This document shows, piece after piece, positions 16,794-25,022 of a stretch of DNA of 64,000 bases. The DNA is from an uncultured Bacteroides sp. Its GTDB lineage: Bacteria; Bacteroidota; Bacteroidia; Bacteroidales; Bacteroidaceae. The stretch covers positions 62,001 through 126,000 of the forward strand of contig CAAFUN010000093.1 in the NCBI GenBank assembly GCA_900766195.1, given 5' to 3'. Every line of letters starts with the position of its first letter. Position 1 is the stretch's first letter. The position numbers and the translations under genes are program-made. Below the pieces are notes generated by a model, which had not been told where the DNA came from, searched no databases, and worked only from the letters and a program-made list of their open reading frames with translations.

Positions 16794-19631
16794 ATGGAAT
16801 ATAATTTCAGAACCATTGAACAGAAATGGCAGAAAAGATGGGTGAAAGATAAAACCTATCAAGTGACGGAAGATGAAACGAAGCAGAAATACTATGTACT
16901 CAACATGTTCCCCTACCCTTCCGGTGCCGGATTGCATGTAGGTCATCCGTTGGGCTATATTGCTTCGGACATTTATGCCCGTTACAAACGACTGCAAGGT
17001 TTCAATGTTCTGAATCCGATGGGATATGACGCTTACGGACTTCCTGCCGAGCAGTATGCCATACAGACCGGACAACATCCGGCCATCACAACGGTCAACA
17101 ATATCAGTCGCTACCGCGAGCAGCTAGACAAGATAGGCTTTTCTTTCGACTGGAGTCGTGAGATACGTACTTGCGACCCTGAATATTACCATTGGACGCA
17201 ATGGGCATTCATCCACATGTTCAATAGCTACTATTGCAACGACGAAAAGCAAGCTCGCCCCATCAGTGAGCTGCTAGAAGCATTTTCTAAATCTGGAAAC
17301 GAAGGCTTGAATGCGGCATGCAGTGAAGAGCTACATTTCAGTGCTGAGGAATGGAACGCAAAGAGCGAGAAAGAGCAACAGGAAATCTTGATGAACTACC
17401 GCATTGCTTACTTGGGCGAAACGATGGTAAACTGGTGCCCGCAACTGGGTACCGTACTTGCCAACGATGAAGTAGTAGACGGCGTATCCGAACGTGGCGG
17501 CTATCCGGTCATTCAGAAGAAGATGCGCCAATGGTGCCTTCGTGTATCGGCCTATGCACAACGTTTGCTCGATGGGCTGGATACGGTTGAATGGACAGAT
17601 TCGTTGAAAGAGACACAGAGAAACTGGATTGGTCGCAGTGAAGGTACCGAGGTAGCCTTCAAAGTGAAAGATAGCGACATTGAATTTACCATATTTACCA
17701 CGCGTGCCGACACCATGTTTGGCGTAACATTCATGGTACTGGCTCCCGAAAGCGAATTGGTATCGCAACTGACCTCCAAAGAACAGAAAGCCGAAGTGGA
17801 AGCTTACCTGGAGCGTACCAAGAAACGCACTGAACGCGAACGTATTGCCGACCGTGGTGTTAGCGGAGTATTCTCGGGAAGCTATGCTGTCAATCCGTTT
17901 ACCGGTGAAGCCGTTCCTGTGTGGATCAGTGACTATGTTTTGGCAGGATACGGTACAGGGGCCATTATGGCAGTACCTGCTCACGATAGCCGCGACTATG
18001 CTTTTGCCAAACATTTCAGATTGGAAATACGTCCGTTGGTAGAAGGTTGTGACGTTAGCGAGGAGAGCTTTGATGCCAAAGAAGGCGTTGTATGCAATTC
18101 GCCCCGTGAAGGTGTAAAGCCTTATTGTGGTTTGTCATTGAACGGGCTTACCATCAAAGAAGCTATTGCCGCCACCAAGAAATATGTGCAAGAGAACAAA
18201 CTGGGTCGCATAAAAGTAAACTTCCGTCTGCGGGATGCCATATTCTCCCGTCAGCGTTATTGGGGTGAACCTTTCCCTGTGTATTACAAGGACAACATGC
18301 CCTACATGATTGATGAAAACAGTCTGCCATTGGAACTGCCTGAGGTGGCCAAATTCCTCCCTACGGAAACGGGAGAGCCTCCATTGGGTCATGCCACCAA
18401 GTGGGCTTGGGATACTGTAAATAAATGTGTGGTAGAAAACTATAAGATAGACCAACAGACGGTTTTTCCTTTGGAACTGAACACTATGCCGGGTTTTGCC
18501 GGTTCCAGTGCCTACTACTTGCGCTATATGGATCCACGCAACAATTCCGCATTGGTAGATCCCAAAATTGATCGCTACTGGAAGAATGTAGACCTTTATG
18601 TAGGTGGCACAGAGCATGCCACGGGTCATCTTATCTATTCTCGTTTCTGGAACAAATTCCTTCATGACCTTGGCGTGTCTGTTGCAGAGGAACCTTTCCA
18701 AAAGCTGGTGAATCAAGGAATGATTCAAGGCCGGAGCAACTTTGTTTATCGCATAAAAGATACCAACACGTTTGTTTCGCTCAACCTGAAAGAAAAGTAC
18801 GACACTACCCCACTCCATGTGGATGTAAATATTGTATCGAATGACTTCCTCGACCTTGAAGCATTCAAGGCATGGCGTCCCGAATACAACACCGCCGAGT
18901 TCATTCTCGAAGACGGTAAGTACCTATGTGGATGGGCAGTAGAGAAGATGAGTAAATCCATGTTCAATGTGGTCAATCCGGATATGATTGTCGAGAAATA
19001 CGGTGCAGATACGTTGCGTATGTACGAAATGTTCCTAGGACCCGTGGAACAGTCCAAGCCTTGGGACACCAACGGTATTGATGGTGTACACCGCTTCATC
19101 AAGAAATTCTGGTCACTGTTTTATGACCGTAGCGGCAATTATCAAGTGACAGATGAATCTGCCACTGCAGACGAGCTTAAAGCTTTGCACAAGCTCATTA
19201 AAAAGGTAACCGGAGACATTGAGCAATTCTCTTACAACACCTCCATCAGTGCCTTTATGATTTGCGTGAACGAATTGTTCACCTTAAAATGCAGTAAGAA
19301 GGCTATTCTGAATGAATTTATTGTGGTACTGGCTCCATTTGCTCCGCACGTTTGCGAAGAACTTTGGGAGACTCTAGGCAACACCGGATCTGTGTGTAAT
19401 GCACATTGGCCGGCCTATAACGAAGAGTACTTAGTGGAAAATACGGTGAATTATACCATCTCGTTCAACGGAAAGGCACGCTTTAACATGGAGTTTCCTG
19501 CCGAAGCATCTTCACAGTCCATTCAAGACACGGTGTTGAATGACGAACGTTCTTCCAAATGGACAGAAGGAAAATCAGTCGTTAAAGTCATTGTAGTACC
19601 AAAGAAGATCGTCAATATTGTAATTAAATAA
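16794..19631 (+). CDS. leuS: Leucyl-tRNA synthetase
   Basis: Class I synthetase charging tRNA-Leu. The 945 residues carry the HIGH signature as GLHVGHPLGY (about 46-55), an editing (CP1) domain with TIFTTRADTMFGVTF near 300, and KMSKS followed by MFNVVNPD near 718. It is longer than E. coli LeuRS (860), with an inserted segment before the KMSKS loop around residues 640-700 that is common in Bacteroidota. It heads an operon with yitT (5-base gap) and rdgB (16-base gap). Confidence 0.98.
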   Translation: MEYNFRTIEQKWQKRWVKDKTYQVTEDETKQKYYVLNMFPYPSGAGLHVGHPLGYIASDIYARYKRLQGFNVLNPMGYDAYGLPAEQYAIQTGQHPAITTVNNISRYREQLDKIGFSFDWSREIRTCDPEYYHWTQWAFIHMFNSYYCNDEKQARPISELLEAFSKSGNEGLNAACSEELHFSAEEWNAKSEKEQQEILMNYRIAYLGETMVNWCPQLGTVLANDEVVDGVSERGGYPVIQKKMRQWCLRVSAYAQRLLDGLDTVEWTDSLKETQRNWIGRSEGTEVAFKVKDSDIEFTIFTTRADTMFGVTFMVLAPESELVSQLTSKEQKAEVEAYLERTKKRTERERIADRGVSGVFSGSYAVNPFTGEAVPVWISDYVLAGYGTGAIMAVPAHDSRDYAFAKHFRLEIRPLVEGCDVSEESFDAKEGVVCNSPREGVKPYCGLSLNGLTIKEAIAATKKYVQENKLGRIKVNFRLRDAIFSRQRYWGEPFPVYYKDNMPYMIDENSLPLELPEVAKFLPTETGEPPLGHATKWAWDTVNKCVVENYKIDQQTVFPLELNTMPGFAGSSAYYLRYMDPRNNSALVDPKIDRYWKNVDLYVGGTEHATGHLIYSRFWNKFLHDLGVSVAEEPFQKLVNQGMIQGRSNFVYRIKDTNTFVSLNLKEKYDTTPLHVDVNIVSNDFLDLEAFKAWRPEYNTAEFILEDGKYLCGWAVEKMSKSMFNVVNPDMIVEKYGADTLRMYEMFLGPVEQSKPWDTNGIDGVHRFIKKFWSLFYDRSGNYQVTDESATADELKALHKLIKKVTGDIEQFSYNTSISAFMICVNELFTLKCSKKAILNEFIVVLAPFAPHVCEELWETLGNTGSVCNAHWPAYNEEYLVENTVNYTISFNGKARFNMEFPAEASSQSIQDTVLNDERSSKWTEGKSVVKVIVVPKKIVNIVIK

Positions 19632-19636
19632 CAGAT

Positions 19637-20539
19637 ATGACAATAAACAAACCCGCTAAAGCTGAAGTGATGAGAGAGTTAAGAGACTACATCTTCATCA
19701 CTTTTGGTCTTGTCAGTTATGCATTTGGATGGGCGGCTTTTCTCATCCCTTATCAGATAACGACAGGAGGAACTACAGGTATCGGTGCAATTATTTACTA
19801 TGCCACCGGTTTCCCCATTCAATGGTCATACTTCATTATCAATGCGGTACTGATGACCTTTGCCATTAAGATATTGGGTCCCAAATTCAGCATTAAGACC
19901 ACTTTTGCTATCTTTGGGCTAACTTTCTTTCTATGGTTCTTCCAGTTACTAGTAAACGGATCGGACGGAGTGCCTCCACAGATATTGGGACCCGGGCAGG
20001 AGTTCATGGCTTGTTTGATAGGCTCTGTCATGTGCGGTATAGGCTTGGGTGTGGTTTTCTCCTGCAATGGGAGTACTGGAGGAACCGATATTATTGCTGC
20101 CATCATTCACAAGTATCATGATGTCACCTTAGGGCGGATGGTCATGCTGTGTGATGTCATCATCATCAGCTCCTGTTACTTTATATTCAACGACTGGAAA
20201 AGAGTGATTTTCGGGTTTGTAGCCTTGTTTGTCATTGGCTTTGTACTGGATTATATCGTGAATGGTTCGCGCCAGTCCGTGCAATTCTTTATCTTTTCAA
20301 AGGATTACGAAAAGATAGCCGACCGTATCATCAAAGAAACTCATCGCGGCGTGACCGTGGTAGACGGAATAGGCTGGTATAGCAAACATAATGTGAAAGT
20401 GCTTATTGTGTTGGCATATAAGCGTCAGTCCGTCGAAATATTCCGTTTGGTAAAAGACATTGACCCCAATGCTTTCATATCTCAGAGTACTGTAATTGGT
20501 GTCTACGGAGAAGGATTCGATAGACTGAGAGTAAAATAA
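19637..20539 (+). CDS. YitT family membrane protein
   Basis: Membrane protein of unknown transport role with the YitT (DUF161) membrane part followed by a cytosolic DUF2179 domain. The 300 residues show five to six hydrophobic segments up to about 205 (including GSTGGTDIIAAIIHKY near 145, a conserved feature) and then a soluble tail with RGVTVVDGIGWY near 238. It follows leuS by five bases and precedes rdgB by 16, so it is co-transcribed; the grouping does not reveal its substrate. Confidence 0.9.
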   Translation: MTINKPAKAEVMRELRDYIFITFGLVSYAFGWAAFLIPYQITTGGTTGIGAIIYYATGFPIQWSYFIINAVLMTFAIKILGPKFSIKTTFAIFGLTFFLWFFQLLVNGSDGVPPQILGPGQEFMACLIGSVMCGIGLGVVFSCNGSTGGTDIIAAIIHKYHDVTLGRMVMLCDVIIISSCYFIFNDWKRVIFGFVALFVIGFVLDYIVNGSRQSVQFFIFSKDYEKIADRIIKETHRGVTVVDGIGWYSKHNVKVLIVLAYKRQSVEIFRLVKDIDPNAFISQSTVIGVYGEGFDRLRVK

Positions 20540-20555
20540 CCAACAAACAGATATA

Positions 20556-21134
20556 ATGAAGAAATTTGTTTTTGCTACCAACAACTCCCACAAACTGGAA
20601 GAAGTAAATGCTATCATTGATGATAAGATAGAACTTCTCAGTTTGAACGACATCAATTGCCATACCGATATCCCCGAAACGGCCGATACACTGGAAGGCA
20701 ACGCGCTTATAAAAGCCAAATTTGTTTACGATAATTATCATAAAGACTGCTTTGGAGACGATACCGGCCTCGAAGTGGAGGCACTGAACGGAGAGCCTGG
20801 AGTATATTCCGCGCGTTATGCCGGTGACGGACACGATTCTGAAGCAAATATCAAGAAGCTACTACACAATCTTGAAGGGGTAACAAACAGAAAAGCCCGG
20901 TTTCGTACCGTATTTGCATTGATAGCAGACGGCAAAGAGCATTATTTTGAGGGAATCATCAATGGAGAAATCATCAAAATAAGAAAAGGTACGGCAGGTT
21001 TCGGTTATGACTCTATATTCGTCCCCGAAGGCTATACGCAGACCTTTGCCGAAATGGGTAATGAGGTGAAGAATAAGATCAGCCATCGGGCCATCGCCAC
21101 ACAAAAGCTCTGTAAATTCTTGCAAAGCATATAA
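20556..21134 (+). CDS. rdgB: Non-canonical purine NTP pyrophosphatase (RdgB/HAM1)
   Basis: Hydrolyses dITP, ITP and XTP to monophosphates to keep deaminated purines out of nucleic acids. The 192 residues match the family length. Signatures are FATNNSHKLEEV at the start (substrate phosphate binding), FGDDTGLEVEAL near 66 with the catalytic Asp pair, GVYSARY, and GFGYDSIFVPEG near 148. All key residues are present. Third gene of the leuS operon; the 22-bp array at 21213 lies 80 bases downstream. Confidence 0.96.
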   Translation: MKKFVFATNNSHKLEEVNAIIDDKIELLSLNDINCHTDIPETADTLEGNALIKAKFVYDNYHKDCFGDDTGLEVEALNGEPGVYSARYAGDGHDSEANIKKLLHNLEGVTNRKARFRTVFALIADGKEHYFEGIINGEIIKIRKGTAGFGYDSIFVPEGYTQTFAEMGNEVKNKISHRAIATQKLCKFLQSI

Positions 21135-21212
21135 ACTACCGCAAGGGAAGTTACTTCTATCTTTATCTCTTTTCCTTACAACTGTTAAGATATAAGACAG
21201 CAATACTTTATT

Positions 21213-21278
21213 CTTTCCACCGTGGAGAAAGTTTCGCTCCACCGTGGTAGAAAGAAAAAACACCATGATGGAACGAAT
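21213..21278. repeat. 22-bp tandem array, core CCACCGTGG
   Basis: Units start at 21213, 21235 and 21257. The first two contain CCACCGTGG, a near-palindrome (CCAC-N-GTGG), and the third the decayed CACCATGATGG at the same register. Flanks of the core (AGAAAG) are also partly shared. Confidence 0.8.
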
Positions 21279-21440
21279 AAATATTAGTATCCATGATATT
21301 TAAGCAAAGGCGCTGAAAGTAATAAATGTAGTATCGTTTCTCGCTATTGAACTAACCGTGATATTTTGTATAATATTCCCCAAAATTTAGACAGGTACAT
21401 AAAAAATCAGCATCAACTGTTAGTCTGATTTATTTTTTAC

Positions 21441-21448
21441 TATTTTTG
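21441..21448 (+). promoter_or_regulatory. Promoter -7 box for the TPR regulator
   Basis: TATTTTTG, 90 bases before the ATG at 21538. Confidence 0.5.
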
Positions 21449-21537
21449 TTTGCATAATACCAAAAGGAACAATATAAGTTCTTGAGCAATTGAAATATCA
21501 CAATAAAGGGATATTTTGCAAAGTAAACAAACGGATA

Positions 21538-23409
21538 ATGAAAAACAGACACCTGCTGAACATATTATTTCTTGCTATCCCTTTCTTATTTTCCTGCAAA
21601 CAGCAGAGAAAGGAAAAGCTGTTACCCGAATTAGTTCGCGCAGAGGCATTGATGTACGAACATCCCGACAGCGCGCTACATATATTGGAGACAATGGATA
21701 TTCCCGACCCATCGGACAAACTCCAGAACGCCACCTGGTGTGTGCTTATGACACAAGCCAGAGACAAAAATTATCTAGAGCGTACTTCAGATTCCTTAAT
21801 CAATATAGCCTACGCCTATTTCATGAAACAAGACGACTCGCAACGCAGGGCATTGGTATTGAATTATGAGGGTGCAATCAATGAAAGCGCATTTAATAAT
21901 GCAGAAAAAGCCACTCAATTTTATTTAAGAGCCAATGAAGAAATAGCAAAAACGAAAGACTACCAACTGGGATTCTTGATAAATAACTCATTAGGCAATA
22001 TCTACGCCCACCGACACATGCCAGAGTACACCATGCAGGCGTTCCAAAAAGCATATCAGTATGCCACGCGTGCAAAAAACAAATCGTATATTGCAAGTTC
22101 TTTAAGCTACATTGCACGGGCATACTCACTTCAGTCATCGTGGGACAAAGCCCTTGAGTATTACCACAAAGCCTATGAATCATTGGCCGGCTCCAAAGAC
22201 AAGAGAACGGTCAGCGGAATACTTTGCGAAATGGCAGACATTTACAATCGAATAGATAAGTATGATACCGCTCTGAGGTATGCAAAACAATCATTATCAA
22301 TTAAAAAGACTGTAAAATTAAATTACTACACTTCATCACTGACAATTGGGGATATTTACCGTAATATGGGCAACAGTGATTCCGCTGATTATTATTTTAA
22401 ACAAGCCACGCTATCCGATCAGATTTACACCCGTCGATCGGCTTATCAAGGCTTATGGTATCTGCATCGTGATCTGACAAAAGATTATAAAAAAGCCTTA
22501 GATTATAGCCATAAGTTCTGGCTTGAGACAGACTCCATCCTGCAAATGGACAAAAGTAAAGAACTGATACAGGCAAAAGAGAAGTTTGATCAGCAAAAAT
22601 TGATTGCAGAAAAAAAACAACTGAAAATGGAGAAGGAGCGCATCACCAATTATTATTTATTGGGACTTATCTCCCTGCTCTGTATCGTCATCTTGCTTGC
22701 ATACACTTATCAGCACAAGCTTATTAAAAAGGAACGCACCATCCGGAAGAATAAAGAACTCATCAATGGTTATACTATTAAAGTCCGCGAAAATGAAGCT
22801 ATAATAGATCGGAATACCGCGCTTATTCAAGAACTATCCTCAAAGATAAAAGAAGATGAAGAGGTAATCGGAGTATTTGAAGAAGAAAGACAAGCCCTAA
22901 AATCCCTCCGGAAGCAGAACGAAAAGTTAGCAGAGGACAATCTCTCATTACAAGAAAAGATAGAAAAGTTTACACCTGTATTAAGCGGAAAAGAACCTTA
23001 TTCGGACACAAAGCCTGATACTTTAGAGGAATTTATCGTGCTAAAAGATCGTGAGCGATTTTTGTGTCAGCAACTGATAATGAAAACTGAAGTACTCAAA
23101 AATTTAAAGAAGAATCCTAAATTCTTAACCAATGCACAGTTGGAAGAATTATGCAACGCCACCGACGCTATTTTCAATGATTTCAGCAAACGCCTCGGTA
23201 AACAATTTCCTTCTCTTCCAGAAAGCGATCTTCAATTGTGTTGCTTATTAAAACTTGAAATACCCATTTCCGATATTTCTATCCTGTTAGGCATATCAGC
23301 AACTTCCGTATCCCGAAAAAAGCTAAGGCTAAAAGAACGGATCATTAAAGAACAACAACGTCCTTTTGAAGAAAGCCAAACCTTAGATTTATGGATACGG
23401 GATTTCTAA
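21538..23409 (+). CDS. TPR lipoprotein-type membrane regulator with C-terminal HTH
   Basis: A one-component transmembrane regulator by architecture. From ATG 21538 (623 aa) it starts with a signal peptide and lipobox LFSC (Cys20), then tandem tetratricopeptide repeats to about residue 320 (for example KALEYYHKAYESL, TALRYAKQSLSI). A single membrane helix follows near 375-395 (LGLISLLCIVILLAYTY), then a coiled coil (about 400-480) and a C-terminal segment with a LuxR-like helix-turn-helix (ISDISILLGISATSVSRKKLRL). Such proteins in Bacteroidales sense an envelope signal with the TPRs and bind DNA inside. The adjacent outer membrane protein gene, now behind an IS, is the likely target; that is inference. 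Confidence 0.8.
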   Translation: MKNRHLLNILFLAIPFLFSCKQQRKEKLLPELVRAEALMYEHPDSALHILETMDIPDPSDKLQNATWCVLMTQARDKNYLERTSDSLINIAYAYFMKQDDSQRRALVLNYEGAINESAFNNAEKATQFYLRANEEIAKTKDYQLGFLINNSLGNIYAHRHMPEYTMQAFQKAYQYATRAKNKSYIASSLSYIARAYSLQSSWDKALEYYHKAYESLAGSKDKRTVSGILCEMADIYNRIDKYDTALRYAKQSLSIKKTVKLNYYTSSLTIGDIYRNMGNSDSADYYFKQATLSDQIYTRRSAYQGLWYLHRDLTKDYKKALDYSHKFWLETDSILQMDKSKELIQAKEKFDQQKLIAEKKQLKMEKERITNYYLLGLISLLCIVILLAYTYQHKLIKKERTIRKNKELINGYTIKVRENEAIIDRNTALIQELSSKIKEDEEVIGVFEEERQALKSLRKQNEKLAEDNLSLQEKIEKFTPVLSGKEPYSDTKPDTLEEFIVLKDRERFLCQQLIMKTEVLKNLKKNPKFLTNAQLEELCNATDAIFNDFSKRLGKQFPSLPESDLQLCCLLKLEIPISDISILLGISATSVSRKKLRLKERIIKEQQRPFEESQTLDLWIRDF

Positions 23410-23443
23410 AAGAATAAGCTGTCTATATAATCTATAAATGGCG

Positions 23444-23480
23444 AATCATTAACACGCTAATTATTAATGTGTTAATGATT
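23444..23480. other. 12-base perfect inverted repeat downstream of the TPR regulator
   Basis: AATCATTAACAC at 23444-23455 and its exact complement at 23469-23480, loop 13 bases. There is no U-tract, so it could be an operator in front of the next transcript or a stem that protects the 3' end. Confidence 0.55.
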
Positions 23481-23567
23481 TGTCATTGTCTATATAAAGT
23501 ACATGCCCTATTCATCAATTATCCAATAAAAGTCAATAATTTTACAACAAACAAATTCATTAATATC

Positions 23568-23696
23568 ATGAAAAAAAAACATTTAATTCATTTATGGAGC
23601 ATACGACTGTTCTCTGCATTAGTGCTAAGTTGCATTTCAATATCATTAAGTGCAACCACCACTAGTGTCCTGAATAAAAATCCGAATGGTTTATAA
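23568..23696 (+). pseudogene. 5' fragment interrupted by the insertion sequence
   Basis: ATG 23568 opens a frame coding a clear signal peptide (WSIRLFSALVLSCISISL, followed by SATTTS) that runs into the left end of the IS and stops inside it after 42 codons. The 9-base sequence CACTAGTGT occurs at both IS borders (23660 and 24971). Joining the two copies keeps the frame open through GTAGAGAAATATATAATG into the outer membrane protein gene. The fragment may be the original N-terminus of that gene or a small secreted protein read into it. A second signal peptide after the join argues for two starts. Confidence 0.55.
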
Positions 23697-24972
23697 TCAG
23701 TTAGTATTCAATATTATACAATGAATTGTCAATTTTTCGATAGAAATTCTACACCTTTGGTAGATGTATTCATCTTATTTAGAATCACTATGCCAAATGG
23801 AAAGAGTGTCTTTGCTCAAATCATGGATATTGCGCCTGATTATGAGTTTGGGAAATGTATTGACAAGTATAAAGGGAACTACCGAACCAAGAAGTTCACT
23901 TGCCGTGACCAGTTCCTGGTAATGAGTTATGCTCAATTCACAGGGAGTTCTAGTCTTCGTGTAGTAGAAGCTACCCTTACCGCATTCTCTTCCAAGTTGT
24001 ATCATTCGGGGCTTAAACTCATGCACAAATCTACTCTTTCTGAAATGAATGAAAATAAGAACTGGTTGATCTATAAAGAGTTTGCTCAAGTTCTTATTAA
24101 ACAAGCAGCGGTTTTGTATAAGGATGATTACTTCAGACTCGGTCTTAAAGAAATGGTGTATGCTTTTGATAGCAGCACCATCAAACTTTGTCTGAGTTTG
24201 TGCCCATGGGCGAAATTTCATCACGATAAAGGCGCTTTCAAGATGCACACGCTGATGGATCTTCGTGGGTCTATTCCTGTTTTCGTCTGGCTCACAGAAG
24301 GCAAAGTTAATGACATGAACGGACTTGATATAATTCCGGTAGAACCAGGTGCTTACTATCTGATGGATAAGGGCTATGTGGACTTATATCGTCTTTATAA
24401 CTGCTTTCAGAAACGAAATGCTTTCTATGTCACAAGGGCTAAAGACAACATGAGATTCGAAATTGTAGAGAGGCCTGAAGTCGATCAGCAAACCGGTCTG
24501 ATTAGTGAACAAACAATTAAACTTTCTGGTCCTATGGTTTCCAAGGACTATCCCGATGCAATGAGGCTCGTAATCTACGAAGACTACGCAGAAAGTAAGT
24601 ACAACGTATATAGATTTCTGACCAATGACTTCGACCTGCCTGCACTTACTATAGCGGAACTTTACAGAGAACGATGGCAGATCGAACTCTTCTTTAAATG
24701 GATAAAGCAGCACTTGAAGATAAAATCTTTCTTTGGAACGACAGAGAATGCTGTGCACACACAGATATGGATAGCCATTTGTGATTATCTGCTGCTTATT
24801 ATTGCAAAGAAGGTATATCATATGAAACAAAATCTATACATTATTTCTCAAGCGATAGGGTTAACTCTTTTTGAAATAATACCCCTAACGGATATTTTTA
24901 ATCAATGTGACAATTCCAAATTAGAGTTGGATTAGGAAGGACAACTAACCTTGTTCTAACATATTCCGGACA
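23666..24972 (+). mobile_element. IS4-family-like insertion sequence, about 1.3 kb
   Basis: A single transposase gene bounded by short inverted repeats: TGTCCTGAATA on the left and TATTCCGGACA on the right (10 of 11 pairs). The borders carry CACTAGTGT on both sides. Because that word contains the palindrome CACTAGTG, the exact edge is ambiguous: either a CTAG duplication with the coordinates given, or an 8-9 base duplication with the element a few bases shorter. It separates the TPR regulator from the outer membrane protein gene. TAACCTTG at 24946, close to a promoter box, points outward to that gene. Confidence 0.85.
23790..24935 (+). CDS. IS4-family transposase (DUF4372 N-terminal domain)
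   Basis: DDE transposase of the insertion sequence, 381 residues from ATG 23790 (MPNGKSVFAQIMDIAPDYEF region); the frame extends to 23721, but this start fits relatives, which begin a few residues before GKSVFAQ. The N-terminal part to about 75 is the DUF4372 DNA-binding domain. The catalytic acids are visible: Asp in VYAFDSSTI (about 126), Asp in YYLMDKGYVD (about 193), and Glu in the YREK-type motif YRERWQIELFFKWIKQHL (about 295-312). The frame is intact, so the element may be active. Confidence 0.92.
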   Translation: MPNGKSVFAQIMDIAPDYEFGKCIDKYKGNYRTKKFTCRDQFLVMSYAQFTGSSSLRVVEATLTAFSSKLYHSGLKLMHKSTLSEMNENKNWLIYKEFAQVLIKQAAVLYKDDYFRLGLKEMVYAFDSSTIKLCLSLCPWAKFHHDKGAFKMHTLMDLRGSIPVFVWLTEGKVNDMNGLDIIPVEPGAYYLMDKGYVDLYRLYNCFQKRNAFYVTRAKDNMRFEIVERPEVDQQTGLISEQTIKLSGPMVSKDYPDAMRLVIYEDYAESKYNVYRFLTNDFDLPALTIAELYRERWQIELFFKWIKQHLKIKSFFGTTENAVHTQIWIAICDYLLLIIAKKVYHMKQNLYIISQAIGLTLFEIIPLTDIFNQCDNSKLELD

Positions 24973-25022
24973 CTAGTGTAGAGAAATATATAATGAATCA
25001 ACAATACTTTAATCATACCCCC

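Larger units (their letters stand above)
21135..21537. other. Spacer between rdgB and the TPR regulator
   Basis: Four hundred bases without a gene. It holds the 22-bp tandem array at 21213-21278 and the promoter box at 21441. The alternative upstream start of the regulator at 21490 falls within this spacer and has no lipoprotein signal. Confidence 0.65.

Noticed and set aside
18135..18818. 227-codon minus-strand frame opposite leuS
   Set aside because: Shadow frame in the opposite strand of a full-length leucyl-tRNA synthetase.
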